Shown here piece by piece: positions 7,790 to 15,631 of a DNA stretch of 64,000 bases. The translations under genes were made by a program, and so were the position numbers. Numbering within the stretch: position 1 is the stretch's first letter; every line of letters starts with the position of its first letter. The stretch is taken from positions 1 through 64,000 of the forward strand of contig NZ_NTGZ01000001.1 in NCBI RefSeq assembly GCF_002551245.1, written 5' to 3'. The notes beneath the pieces are model-generated. The model searched no databases and was not told the DNA's origin. It worked only from the letters and a program-made list of their open reading frames with translations. This DNA is from Streptomyces sp. rh34. Its GTDB lineage: Bacteria > Actinomycetota > Actinomycetes > Streptomycetales > Streptomycetaceae.

Positions 7790-9066
7790 CGCTTGCTCCG
7801 GGTCATCCCGAGCCGGGCCGTGGCGACGATCTCGCGCTGCACCTCGCCGACGCCGCCCCCGAAGGTGTTGATCTGCGCCGCGCGGTTCATCCGCTCCAGC
7901 TCGCCACCGGGCCCGAAACAGCCGGGAGAACCACCCCGGAGCAGGGCGGCGTCGCCGACGGCCTCCTGGCACATCCGGTAGACCTCGACCGCGCTCTCGG
8001 TGCCCGCGAACTTCACCCCGCTGGCCTCCCCGGGGGCGGGCGCTCCGGCGCCGACGGCGTCGACCAGCCGCCAGTTCAGCAGGCGCGTCGCCGCGAGCCG
8101 GGCGTACGCCTCCGCGAGCCGGGCGCGCACCCATGGCTCGTCGATCCTGCGGTGCCCGGTCGCGGGGTCGGGGGTACGGGCGTGGGCGAGGGCCTCCTCG
8201 TAGAAGTCCTCGGCCTGCATGCCGATCGCGGCCAGGGCGACGCGTTCGTGGTTGAGCTGGCTGGTGATCAGCCGCCAGCCCTGGTTCTCCACGCCGACGA
8301 GGTTCGTGGCCGGGACGCGTACGCCGTCGTAGTAGGTGGCGGTGGTGGTGATCCCGCCCACCGTCCGAATCGGCGTCCAGGAGAAACCGGGGCAGTCCGT
8401 GGGCACCAGGATGATCGAGATGCCGCGGTGTTTGGGAGCCTCGGGGTCCGTACGGCAGGCGAGCCAGATCCAGTCCGCCTGCTGGGCGTTGCTGGTGAAG
8501 ATCTTCTGGCCGTCGATGACCCAGTCGCCGCCGTCCCGCACAGCACGGGTCCGCAGCGCCGCCAGGTCCGTACCGGCCTCGGGTTCGCTGTAGCCGATCG
8601 CGAAGACGAGGTCGCCACCGAGGATGCGGGGCAGGAAGTACGCCTTCTGCTCCTCGGTCCCGTACGCCATCAGGGTCGGGCCGACGGTGTTGAGCGTGAC
8701 CATGGAGACCGGGGCGCCGGCCCGGTACGCCTCGTCGAAGAAGACGAACTGCTCGTCGGGGCCCCGGCCCCGGCCGCCGTACTCCTCGGGCCAGCCGAGA
8801 CCGAGCAGACCGTCGGCACCGATCCGGCGGAGCAGCCGCCGCTGTTCGCCCGCGTCCGGCCCGGCGCCCCCGCCCTCCCGTCCACTCTCGCGTCCGTCCT
8901 CCCGTCCGCCCTTCTCCTCGCTCCTCCCTCCGCCCTTCTCCTCGCTCCTCCCTCCGCCCTTCCCGCCGCCCTTCCCGCCGTCCGGCGCACCGGGCATCAG
9001 CGCACGGAAGTACGAACGGAGTTCGGCACGGAGCCGCTGCTGGCGTTCCGTCGGAGCGAGATGCAC
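7786..9066 (-). CDS. Acyl-CoA dehydrogenase, FadE29/ChsE2-like subunit with repeat insertion
   Basis: 426 residues from GTG 9066 (GGAGG seven bases before). It has the acyl-CoA dehydrogenase signature YSEPEAGTDLAALRT, the FAD-proximal WVIDGQKIFTSNA, LNHERVALA and the C-terminal FGGGVGEVQREIVA. It is the fuller of the two dehydrogenase subunits and heads the five-gene overlapping operon, as fadE28/29 do in the mycobacterial igr cluster. Between helices 1 and 2 (about residues 28-68) it carries a Gly/Lys/Arg/Glu-rich insertion encoded by a 24-bp tandem repeat, absent from typical family members. Start codons upstream of 9066 would add an unrelated leader. Confidence 0.85.
   Translation of the reverse strand: MHLAPTERQQRLRAELRSYFRALMPGAPDGGKGGGKGGGRSEEKGGGRSEEKGGREDGRESGREGGGAGPDAGEQRRLLRRIGADGLLGLGWPEEYGGRGRGPDEQFVFFDEAYRAGAPVSMVTLNTVGPTLMAYGTEEQKAYFLPRILGGDLVFAIGYSEPEAGTDLAALRTRAVRDGGDWVIDGQKIFTSNAQQADWIWLACRTDPEAPKHRGISIILVPTDCPGFSWTPIRTVGGITTTATYYDGVRVPATNLVGVENQGWRLITSQLNHERVALAAIGMQAEDFYEEALAHARTPDPATGHRRIDEPWVRARLAEAYARLAATRLLNWRLVDAVGAGAPAPGEASGVKFAGTESAVEVYRMCQEAVGDAALLRGGSPGCFGPGGELERMNRAAQINTFGGGVGEVQREIVATARLGMTRSKR
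8907..8954. repeat. 24-bp tandem repeat in the FadE29-like gene
   Basis: Two exact 24-bp units (8907-8930 and 8931-8954) followed by a degenerate third unit. In frame they encode Gly-Gly-Gly-Arg-Ser-Glu-Glu-Lys repeats in an extra loop of the dehydrogenase. Confidence 0.9.
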
Positions 9067-9160
9067 GGAGGGGCCTCCAGAGCCGCGGATACGGAAAACC
9101 CGGAGCGCTCCCGACCGGCCACCGGCGTACCCGGCGATCGGCGGCCCACGTTCCGCCATT

Positions 9161-9177
9161 TCTGACTGTCCGTCAGA
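9161..9177. promoter_or_regulatory. Operator candidate upstream of the igr-like operon
   Basis: A dyad with 6-bp arms (TCTGAC, five bases, GTCAGA) lies ~95 bp upstream of the first gene of the five-gene operon. The architecture fits a TetR-family repressor. The cognate regulator is not in the window. Confidence 0.45.
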
Positions 9178-9198
9178 TATGGACCTCTGTCAAGACGG

Positions 9199-9244
9199 CG
9201 GCAGCCCGCACGAGGGCACCGAAGTGCCTTCGCGCGGGCTGCCG
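9199..9244 (-). terminator. Hairpin terminator of the small secreted-protein gene
   Basis: Arms of 21 nt (9199-9219 and 9224-9244) with two mismatches and a CGAA loop lie ~80 bp downstream of the small gene on the minus strand and before the igr-like operon, so they insulate the two. Confidence 0.75.
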
Positions 9245-9326
9245 TTCGGTCCACCGGGACCCACCCCCGGGAGGCCCCGGCGACCGCGACCGTGTCACCC
9301 GTGCCGCCCGTGTCCCCCGAGGAGGA

Positions 9327-9641
9327 TCACCAGAAGAAGGGCGTGAAGTTCACCGCGACACTGTGGTCCGACTGGTCGATCGGCACGAAGGCCGAGTCGC
9401 TCACCTGGGCGGATGTGTTCTGGTTCGACGCACCGGCCCCGACCGCCTGCTGCTGGGTCGTGGACGAGTTGCCGGTGTTGTGGCCGCCGACGCCGCTGCC
9501 GCCGACCGTCGCCACAGCCGCGTTCGATCCGTCGTTCGCGAAGGAGCCGTTGTCCGCCATGGCGACACCTCCACAGAGGGCGACGGTCAGGGGCAGAGCA
9601 GCGACAGCGGCGAGAGCGCGAGCGGTACGGATACGTGCCAT
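9327..9641 (-). CDS. Small secreted protein, function unknown
   Basis: 104 residues from ATG 9641 (GGAGG seven bases before). Residues 1-28 form a signal peptide (Arg-rich start, ALAAVAALPLTVAL core, AMA cut site before DNGSF). The mature 76 residues are rich in Asn, Ser, Gly, Gln and Val, with SFANDGSNAAVATVGGSG and SSTTQQQAVGAG, and end in the aromatic Pro-Phe-Phe-Trp. Only the leader holds a cysteine. It is not a chaplin or rodlin by motif, though the polar, beta-prone composition recalls surface-assembling proteins. It is monocistronic, with its own terminator. Confidence 0.7.
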   Translation of the reverse strand: MARIRTARALAAVAALPLTVALCGGVAMADNGSFANDGSNAAVATVGGSGVGGHNTGNSSTTQQQAVGAGASNQNTSAQVSDSAFVPIDQSDHSVAVNFTPFFW

Positions 9642-9975
9642 GTCAGGTCCTCCAGAAAACGGAATCAGGGCTTCATATTCGGCTGATCCCGGGGGAGTTG
9701 GCCGACCACCCCGGTGCTGTTCACAACGTCGCGAGACCAGAATTGCCCAGCACCTCCCCGGCGAACCCCTCACCGCCCCCCGATTCCCCCTCACGTATGA
9801 CGAAGAGCGGATAAACCTCCTAAGCCGCGTGAAAGTCCAGGTCAGCGAGGCGACCTCGGCAACCCGTTGGCACGCCCGGGAAGAAGCGTTCCGCCACCCG
9901 CCCCTCCCGGACGGCTCCACCCCACCCCTCCACCTCCCCCTTCCCTTATTCGAACGCATGTACGAAAATGACGGC
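9642..9975. other. Intergenic region between divergent genes
   Basis: 334 bp between the secreted-protein gene and the prim-pol gene. It must hold both promoters. I see no convincing inverted repeat or RNA gene. Confidence 0.5.
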
Positions 9976-10929
9976 ATGGCCACCATCGACCGGCAGACCC
10001 CCACCCTGGCCCTTGCTCACGCCCTCGCCGCCGCCGGGCGCGGCCTCCCCGTCTTCCCGCTCTCCGCCACCAAGCTCCCCGCGCTGCGCTCGCCGCACCG
10101 GGGCGAGCAGCCGCCGCCGCACTGCCGGGGAGAGTGCGGACTGCCGGGACACGGGGTGCACGACGCCACGACCGACCCCGCGGCCGTCCGCGCCCTCTTC
10201 GCCGCCGCGCCCCGGGCCACCGGCTACGGCATCGCCTGCGGACGGGCCCCGCACCGCCTCATCGGCATCGATCTGGACGTCGACCCCACGTACGGCAGCG
10301 ACGCGGCGGGCGCGCTGCGGCAGCTGGCCCTCCAGCACCTGTTCACCATCCCGCCGACGGTCACGGTGCTCACCCCGAGCGGCGGCCGCCACCTCTGGCT
10401 GACCGGACCCGCCGACGCGACGGTCCCCAACACCGCCGGCCGCCTCGCCCCCGGCATCGACATCCGCGGCAGCGGCGGCTACCTGGTCGGCCCCGGCTCG
10501 GTCACCGCCCACGGCCGCTACCGCCTGGCCCCCGGCACCGCCCACCTCACCCCGGCCCCCTGCCCCCGCGCCCTGCTCCGCCTCCTGGCCCCGCCGCCCG
10601 CCCGCACCCCCGGCACGGGCAGGGGATCGAGCTCGGGTTCGGGCTCGGGCACCGCGTCCGGACCGGCCGCCGGCGCACCGGCCACCGTGGCCCGTCGCGG
10701 AGAGGGCCTGGTGCAGTTCGTCCTGGCCGCCCACGAGGGCCAGCGCAACACCCGCCTGTTCTGGGCGGCCTGCCGCGCCTACGAACACGGTTTCGGCGAC
10801 GCCCTGGCGGACGCGCTCACCGCCGCCGCCGTCCGCACCGGGCTCCCGGAACACGAGGCCCGCGCGGCGATCGCTTCAGCGGCACGGCTGACCTCGGGGC
10901 GGGGCGGGGAGACGGACGGCGCGGCCTGA
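9976..10929 (+). CDS. Bifunctional DNA primase/polymerase (prim-pol, AEP) N-terminal domain protein
   Basis: 317 residues from ATG 9976. The archaeo-eukaryotic primase-like fold shows YGIACGRAPHRLIGIDLDVD (metal-binding acidic pair), VTVLTPSGGRHLWLTGP and the DIRGSGGYLVGPGSV motif. A low-complexity Ser/Gly/Pro linker (~residues 215-240) precedes a C-terminal helical segment. No helicase domain is attached. Streptomyces chromosomes carry several such genes outside mobile elements; their cellular role is unsettled. An in-frame ATG at 9958 would add six residues. Confidence 0.78.
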   Translation: MATIDRQTPTLALAHALAAAGRGLPVFPLSATKLPALRSPHRGEQPPPHCRGECGLPGHGVHDATTDPAAVRALFAAAPRATGYGIACGRAPHRLIGIDLDVDPTYGSDAAGALRQLALQHLFTIPPTVTVLTPSGGRHLWLTGPADATVPNTAGRLAPGIDIRGSGGYLVGPGSVTAHGRYRLAPGTAHLTPAPCPRALLRLLAPPPARTPGTGRGSSSGSGSGTASGPAAGAPATVARRGEGLVQFVLAAHEGQRNTRLFWAACRAYEHGFGDALADALTAAAVRTGLPEHEARAAIASAARLTSGRGGETDGAA

Positions 10930-10999
10930 CGGGGTTCTCACGGGGCAGGGCCGGCTGCTCCCGCCACTGCCGACTCCCGGCAGGAAGCAGCCTCAGGAC

Positions 11000-12133
11000 A
11001 TGCAGGCATCGCCCCTGTCGCTTCCACCCCCACCGGCACAGAATGCGCAGGTGACACCGATACCGAGCCATGAGGCAGCCCCTGCACGCCGTGGGCCGGT
11101 ACGCGCCTACCTGGCAGCGGGCGTCCTGTTCTCCCTCGTGACGGCCTGGCTGCTGCTGCTCACCACGCCGCAAGCCCGCGACGACGAGCGTGCATTCACC
11201 ACGGCGACCGCGTGCACGGCCCCCGGCGGAGGGGATCCCGCCTGCTTGCGGACGGTCACGGCGGTGATCGACCGCGCCGAGAAGGAGACGATGCGCAAGA
11301 CGCCGTCGTACTGGCTGCACCTCACCGAGGCCGACGGAACGTCCACGCGCACCCGGATCGAGAGCGACCTGGAACGGCTTCCGGCCGCCCGTCCGGGAGC
11401 GACCATCGAGGTCACGTACTGGCAGGACCAGATCCGGTACGTCGCCTTCGGACCGGACCGCCGCTACACGAACGCGGACCCGCGCGAGGCCTTCCGCATG
11501 CCCCTCGCCATCGGTCTCCTCCTCGGCATCCTCGGGGCGATGTTCCTGACGGCCGCGGCCGCGACGGCCTGGAGCGGCAGGCGCTCACCGCGGGCGTTCC
11601 CCTGGCAGGTCGGCCTCACGGTCACCGGCGGCACGTTCCTGAGCCTGTTCGGCGCGCTGGCTGCCTGGAGCAGCGACAACATCGGCGACGCGCTGCAGCT
11701 GACAGCCCTGGCCGGTGCGGTGGTCCTGGCGGCCTGCGCCCTGGCCGCCCTGTTCCTGCACCGGCGCCACCGCGGCGACGACACGATCGCGCTGAGGTCG
11801 TCCGTGCTGACCGAGGAGACATGCTTCCCCGGCCTGATCATGGGCGAGGTCCCGTACGCGGGCAACGCCGGCTACCTGGTCGCGGGCCCCGGCGTCCTGG
11901 CCACGACCCCCGACCCCACGGGCGCCTTCCACCGCAGAACCGCCCCACGCGCCCTGGCCCCGCTCCGCGTCCGCCCGCCCTACCTGACGGACCCCCCGGG
12001 CCGCCCCGACTACGACGGCCGGGCGGTGGTCGTGGAGTGCGAGGACAACGGCGTACCGGTCCTCGTCGTCACGCGGAAGAGGGACGCACCCGCCGTCCTC
12101 GGCGCGCTCGGGCCAAGGACGACGCCGGAGTAG
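11000..12133 (+). CDS. Membrane protein, unknown function (DUF3592-like)
   Basis: 377 residues. Membrane segments lie near residues 35-55 (AYLAAGVLFSLVTAWLLLL), 168-190 (LAIGLLLGILGAMFLTAAAA), 205-222 and 235-252. Between the first two is an extracytoplasmic domain with two cysteines (TACTAPGGGDPAC) and a beta-rich YWLHLTEADG stretch. A ~120-residue cytoplasmic tail follows. The start is uncertain: ATG 11000 has only a weak ribosome site and GTG 11051 is possible. I do not recognise a function. Confidence 0.65.
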   Translation: MQASPLSLPPPPAQNAQVTPIPSHEAAPARRGPVRAYLAAGVLFSLVTAWLLLLTTPQARDDERAFTTATACTAPGGGDPACLRTVTAVIDRAEKETMRKTPSYWLHLTEADGTSTRTRIESDLERLPAARPGATIEVTYWQDQIRYVAFGPDRRYTNADPREAFRMPLAIGLLLGILGAMFLTAAAATAWSGRRSPRAFPWQVGLTVTGGTFLSLFGALAAWSSDNIGDALQLTALAGAVVLAACALAALFLHRRHRGDDTIALRSSVLTEETCFPGLIMGEVPYAGNAGYLVAGPGVLATTPDPTGAFHRRTAPRALAPLRVRPPYLTDPPGRPDYDGRAVVVECEDNGVPVLVVTRKRDAPAVLGALGPRTTPE

Positions 12134-12165
12134 ACCGGGCCACGCTCCACCCCGCCCCTACGCGT

Positions 12166-12543
12166 TCACCGTACCGCCGCCACCCGGCCCAGCTCCGCGT
12201 CGTACCGCTCGGCGTCGAAGTGGAACTCCAACGGGGCGTCCTCCCCATACGGAACCTCCCAGTCGGACCACCGCACGATGCCCCCGAGACGCTGAACGAC
12301 CACCGACAGAAACCCGCAGCAGTCTCCCGCACACTCCGGCTCCCCCAGCTCCACCCGCCGTGCCTCACCGGTGGCCCACAGCAAACCGGGGCCACCGGCC
12401 GGCAGCGCGTCGGCGACGAGCGGCCCCCGGCCTCCTTCACCGACCGCGCCGGCCACCACGTCCTCCCCATTGACCAGGATCCGCAGACTGGCCGTGTACC
12501 GGCGCCCTCGCGGCAGCACACTGACCTCCAGATGATCGAACAT
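12166..12543 (-). CDS. Hypothetical protein, 125 aa
   Basis: A beta-rich cytosolic protein (LEVSVLPRGRRYTASLRILVNGEDVV) with an acidic C-terminal half and the cysteine pair PECAGDCCGF. No membrane segment and no family I recognise. It is the last chromosomal gene before the integrated elements and converges on the gene at 11000. Confidence 0.6.
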   Translation of the reverse strand: MFDHLEVSVLPRGRRYTASLRILVNGEDVVAGAVGEGGRGPLVADALPAGGPGLLWATGEARRVELGEPECAGDCCGFLSVVVQRLGGIVRWSDWEVPYGEDAPLEFHFDAERYDAELGRVAAVR

Positions 12544-12616
12544 CCGGCCACGCTACGACGAGACACCCTCGGGGAGCGCCTCCTTGGGCGCCCCAACCGG
12601 ACGGCGCGCACGCGTA

Positions 12617-12649
12617 AGGCCCCCGACCGAATCTCCTGGTCGGGGGCCT
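12617..12649 (-). terminator. Ancestral terminator of the tRNA-Ser gene
   Basis: A 12-bp perfect stem (12617-12628 and 12638-12649, 9-base loop) lies just left of the first att copy. Before integration it would have followed the 3' end of the minus-strand tRNA-Ser now at 40.6 kb; the two elements have separated them by 28 kb. Confidence 0.7.
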
Positions 12650-12663
12650 CACACCTCGCGTCC

Positions 12664-12721
12664 GGCGGTGGGTGTGGGATTTGAACCCACGGTGACATCG
12701 CTGCCACGACGGTTTTCAAGA
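12664..12721 (-). repeat. Left attachment site (tRNA-Ser 3' half copy)
   Basis: 58 bp identical to 40643-40700, covering the tRNA-Ser(UGA) from the CCA end to the anticodon loop. The sequence diverges immediately after. This marks the outer left end of the tandem integrated elements. Confidence 0.93.
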
Positions 12722-12750
12722 GAGTGCTGCGGGAAGCCTCTCCCACGTGT

Positions 12751-12835
12751 CTGACCTGCTCGTTCCCCGCCCTCCGGGACCATCGCCGCCTCCGGGACCA
12801 TCGCCGCCTCCGGCGGTCCACACCTGGTCCACTGG
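12751..12835. promoter_or_regulatory. Putative integrase arm-type sites, left end of element 1
   Basis: CTGACCTGCT at 12751-12760 is one of four exact copies beside the att cores. GGTCCACACCTGGTCCACTG at 12815-12834 holds two close copies of GGTCCAC, a motif also found near the other three ends. Between them is an 18-bp tandem repeat (CTCCGGGACCATCGCCGC). Confidence 0.6.
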
Positions 12836-12851
12836 AAGCGTTCTGAGAGGG

Positions 12852-13400
12852 TCAGCGCAGTTCACGCGTCATGCAGGCGAAGACGGGGGAGTCGGAGAAC
12901 GGCTGTTGCTTGCCGATCATCCGGTAGCCCCACGCCTCGTACACGGCCTGGACGGCGCCGTTGCCGTTGGCGGGGTTGACCAGGAGGGTGACGCGGGACT
13001 CGGTGCGGCGTGACAGCCACTCCTCGTGGATCTGCCAGGCGATGCCGCGCCCGCGCCACGGCTTGCGGACGACGATCTCGTTTAGGGCGACCGTGCGGAC
13101 GCCGTCCTCTTCGGTGTAGCCGTTCGGCAGTTCAGTGATCATGGAGGACCACCAGCGGGTGTCCGCCGGGAGCGGGCAGCCGAAGGCGAACCCGACGGGT
13201 TCACCGTCCTCGGTGGCGAAGACGGCGCTCCACCCGGTACGCGAGGCGTAGGCGGACAGCCGTTCGTCGAAGCGCTCCACGTCGTAGAACGGTCCGGTGA
13301 GGCCGAAATCCCGGTGTCTGACCTCGGCGTGGATGTCGAGGATGCGCTGCCTGATCTCCGGAAGCTGCTCGGCGGTGTAGTGCCGGATCTCGGCGGTCAT
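12852..13400 (-). CDS. GNAT-family N-acetyltransferase
   Basis: 182 residues from ATG 13400 (GAGGAGG six bases before), overlapping the stop of the upstream regulator by 4 bp. The acetyl-CoA loop appears as VRKPWRGRGIAWQIHEEW (the Q/RxxGxG/A motif), followed by VTLLVNPANGNGAVQAVYEAWGYRMIG, a typical GNAT tail. It is co-transcribed with the regulator at 13397-14674 and divergent from the radical-SAM operon. It could modify the product of that operon or a small molecule; nothing in the sequence fixes the substrate. Confidence 0.8.
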   Translation of the reverse strand: MTAEIRHYTAEQLPEIRQRILDIHAEVRHRDFGLTGPFYDVERFDERLSAYASRTGWSAVFATEDGEPVGFAFGCPLPADTRWWSSMITELPNGYTEEDGVRTVALNEIVVRKPWRGRGIAWQIHEEWLSRRTESRVTLLVNPANGNGAVQAVYEAWGYRMIGKQQPFSDSPVFACMTRELR

Positions 13401-14674
13401 TGCGGCCTCCTCGGGCGGTACTGGTCCATCCACTCGGTCGTGCACCGAACCCTGGGCGCGACAGTGTTCAGCCCTGTCGTGAACTCCGTGAGCAACCGGC
13501 CGGTGCGCTCGGTCAGTGAATCACCCGGCTGTGTGGGCAGTACAGAGAGGGCGGTCGCGCACGCCTGCTCGGCTTCACCCTGGCGTAGTTGAGCCAGCGC
13601 GAGGTGAGACCGGTAGTACGACCGGTTGCGGCTGAAGCCGGGGCGCAGCAGGGACAGCGTGTGGTGGAGGTGGGCCTCCGCCTCGTCGTGACGGCCGACT
13701 TCTGCGTGGACGAGGGCGGACAGCCCGTGCAGCTCCGCCCGGTCGTAGAAGCCCATCCAAACGGGCCGCTCGGCGTGTGGGTCGGCGCTGTCGAATGCCT
13801 TGATGGCGTGTTCGAGGGTTCGCAGGGCGGCCGTGGGCTGCTTGGCTCCGGCGTACGCGGTGGCGAGACGCGCGTGGGCCAGGGAGCGGAACAGAGGGTC
13901 CCGGCGGCAGGCGGCAGAGGTCCGCGCGGCGGTCGCTGCGGCGATGGCATCGTTGAACTGCTTGGTCTGGCGGGCGAGGATTCCGGCGTGCCCCCACAGG
14001 CGCAACGTGATCTCGGCGCTGCCGGACAGGCCGGCCAGGGTCATCGCCCGTTCGAGGTGCCGCTGCGCTCGCTCCGGCTCGCAGGAGTCCACCGCGGCCC
14101 ACAGTGCGGTCCCGGTGAAGGCGGCGGCGAGTTCATAGAGCCGGGCGCGGACGCGCTGACTGGCGGACCCGACGGCCTGAAGTTCCATCGCGTGGTGAGC
14201 GAAGGCGACCGCGCGGGTTTCCAGGCTGGGAGTTCCTCCGGTCGCGTTGTCCGATGCGACGAGTTCGGCGAACGCGACGCGGAGACGTTCAGTGTCGCTC
14301 ATTCCGATGCGACGGTACGACGTGGCGGACAGGGACGGCAGTGCGGTGGCGGCAACGAGGCCGACCACGTTGCCGGCGAAAATTCGTCGCCGCACAGATT
14401 CCTCCGGTGGTACTGAGGGCGGTGCTGTGGAGCGTGACGGCGGGATGAAGCCGAGCTCTTGAGCGGTACACCCGAATACTGCTTCGAGAGCGCGCCGTTG
14501 TCGTGCCTGCGGCCACCTGGTTTTTCCGGTCAGCCAGTTCCTTACGTGACGGTCCTGGAGGGTGCCGGGCCTGCCGGTGAGGGTGCCGATCTCGTCGTTC
14601 AGTGCCTGGTCGAGTTCGTGCTGCCTCAGGCCCGTCACTGCCATCTTGGCGGCGAGTAACTCGTTCCCCGTCAT
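13397..14674 (-). CDS. Regulator: N-terminal helix-turn-helix with TPR-like repeats
   Basis: 425 residues. The first ~75 hold a Cro/C1-like DNA-binding domain (LRQHELDQALN, then RHVRNWLTGKTRWP). The rest is helical TPR-like repeats (SLAHARLATAYAGAKQPTAALRTLEHAI, LALAQLRQGEAEQACATALSV), a layout common in Streptomyces regulators that sense a peptide or small ligand. It is divergent from the ATPase, radical-SAM and peptide operon across a 174-bp gap. I infer that it controls that operon. It is translationally coupled to the acetyltransferase. Confidence 0.72.
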   Translation of the reverse strand: MTGNELLAAKMAVTGLRQHELDQALNDEIGTLTGRPGTLQDRHVRNWLTGKTRWPQARQRRALEAVFGCTAQELGFIPPSRSTAPPSVPPEESVRRRIFAGNVVGLVAATALPSLSATSYRRIGMSDTERLRVAFAELVASDNATGGTPSLETRAVAFAHHAMELQAVGSASQRVRARLYELAAAFTGTALWAAVDSCEPERAQRHLERAMTLAGLSGSAEITLRLWGHAGILARQTKQFNDAIAAATAARTSAACRRDPLFRSLAHARLATAYAGAKQPTAALRTLEHAIKAFDSADPHAERPVWMGFYDRAELHGLSALVHAEVGRHDEAEAHLHHTLSLLRPGFSRNRSYYRSHLALAQLRQGEAEQACATALSVLPTQPGDSLTERTGRLLTEFTTGLNTVAPRVRCTTEWMDQYRPRRPQ

Positions 14675-14848
14675 GCGGTCACGGTAGCCCCGGGCACCAG
14701 AATGTGATGTCCGGTCAGGTAAGAATTACCGGTTGGCAGCAGGCGCCCCGGTGGGGGAATTGCCTGTGCCTCGGCTGGTGGGCGGCGGTTCTCTGGTGGT
14801 GCGGCGGTCCGAGGAGGCCGCGGCTTGGACCGCCAGCGAGGAGGAGCC

Positions 14849-15631
14849 GTGACGGTGGCCTCGATCGAAGAACCTCAGACCGTGGCTCCTGTGGAGCAGG
14901 AGTGGTCCCTTGGATACTCGATGGCGAGCGGCAGCGTGCCCCTGGCCCGTATCCACGCTCGCCGGACGCTCACCTTGTGGCAGTGGGCCGGCGATGTCGA
15001 GGACGCCGTCCTGATCCTGTCCGAGCTGGTCGCCAACGCCGTCAGATACGCCGGGAAGCCGGGAACCCTGGCCGGTGTGCGGCTCGCGATGCTGGAGGAC
15101 GGAACGCTCCTGATCGACGTGTCCGACCCGATGCCCGCGTTCCCCGGCTTCGGCTCGATCGTCGCCCCGTCTCCGACCGAGGTGTCCGGCCGAGGGATCT
15201 GTCTGGCCCGGGCCCTGGGCGCCCGCGTCGGCTGGTTCCTGAGGGCGGACGGCGACGGCAAGACCGTACGCGCCGAGCTGCCTCCTCCGGACGGTGCCGT
15301 GAAGCGGTGCACGAACTGGCGTCGGGTGCCCCTCGACCTGGCACGGGAAGCACGGGAGCCGTCGACCGCCCCGTACATCGACAGGTCGGTGCAGTGCCAG
15401 CTGTCCGCACACGACGACGGTGACCACTTCGGCCTCCTCGCCGACGCCAGCACGTGCGGGGCCGCGCTATGGCTCCAGTGGCATGGGGCGGACGAGGCAC
15501 GGCTCGCCGTACTCCCGGACTGCCCGGTGACCGCCCCGGGGCCCGACGGCGAGGGCTGCTGCCTGTTCGCCGACCACACCATGCAGCACACCTGGGAAGA
15601 CGCCCTGGAGGAGGTCTCGTGCACCAGCTGA
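14849..15631 (+). CDS. ATP-binding (HATPase_c, anti-sigma-like) protein with C-terminal extension
   Basis: 260 residues from GTG 14849 (GAGGAG before it). Residues ~25-145 form a histidine-kinase-type ATPase fold: LILSELVANAVRYAG (N box), LIDVSDPMPAFPG (G1) and GRGICLARALGARVGW (G2). A ~110-residue tail follows with six or more cysteines (VQCQLSAHDDGDHFG, DGEGCCLFADHTMQHTW), which may bind metal. First gene of the operon; its end overlaps the radical-SAM start by 13 bp. The role is unclear: it could be an anti-sigma-type kinase or an accessory protein for peptide modification. Confidence 0.75.
   Translation: MTVASIEEPQTVAPVEQEWSLGYSMASGSVPLARIHARRTLTLWQWAGDVEDAVLILSELVANAVRYAGKPGTLAGVRLAMLEDGTLLIDVSDPMPAFPGFGSIVAPSPTEVSGRGICLARALGARVGWFLRADGDGKTVRAELPPPDGAVKRCTNWRRVPLDLAREAREPSTAPYIDRSVQCQLSAHDDGDHFGLLADASTCGAALWLQWHGADEARLAVLPDCPVTAPGPDGEGCCLFADHTMQHTWEDALEEVSCTS

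Noticed and set aside
5782-9066. Straight fatty-acid beta-oxidation operon
   Set aside because: The short dehydrogenase pair, the MaoC-DUF35 fusion and the Ltp2-type thiolase match the igr set rather than FadA/FadB-type genes.
12664-12721. Second and third tRNA-Ser genes at 12664 and 22359
   Set aside because: Only the 3' half up to the anticodon loop is present; the 5' half and acceptor partner are missing. They are att copies.
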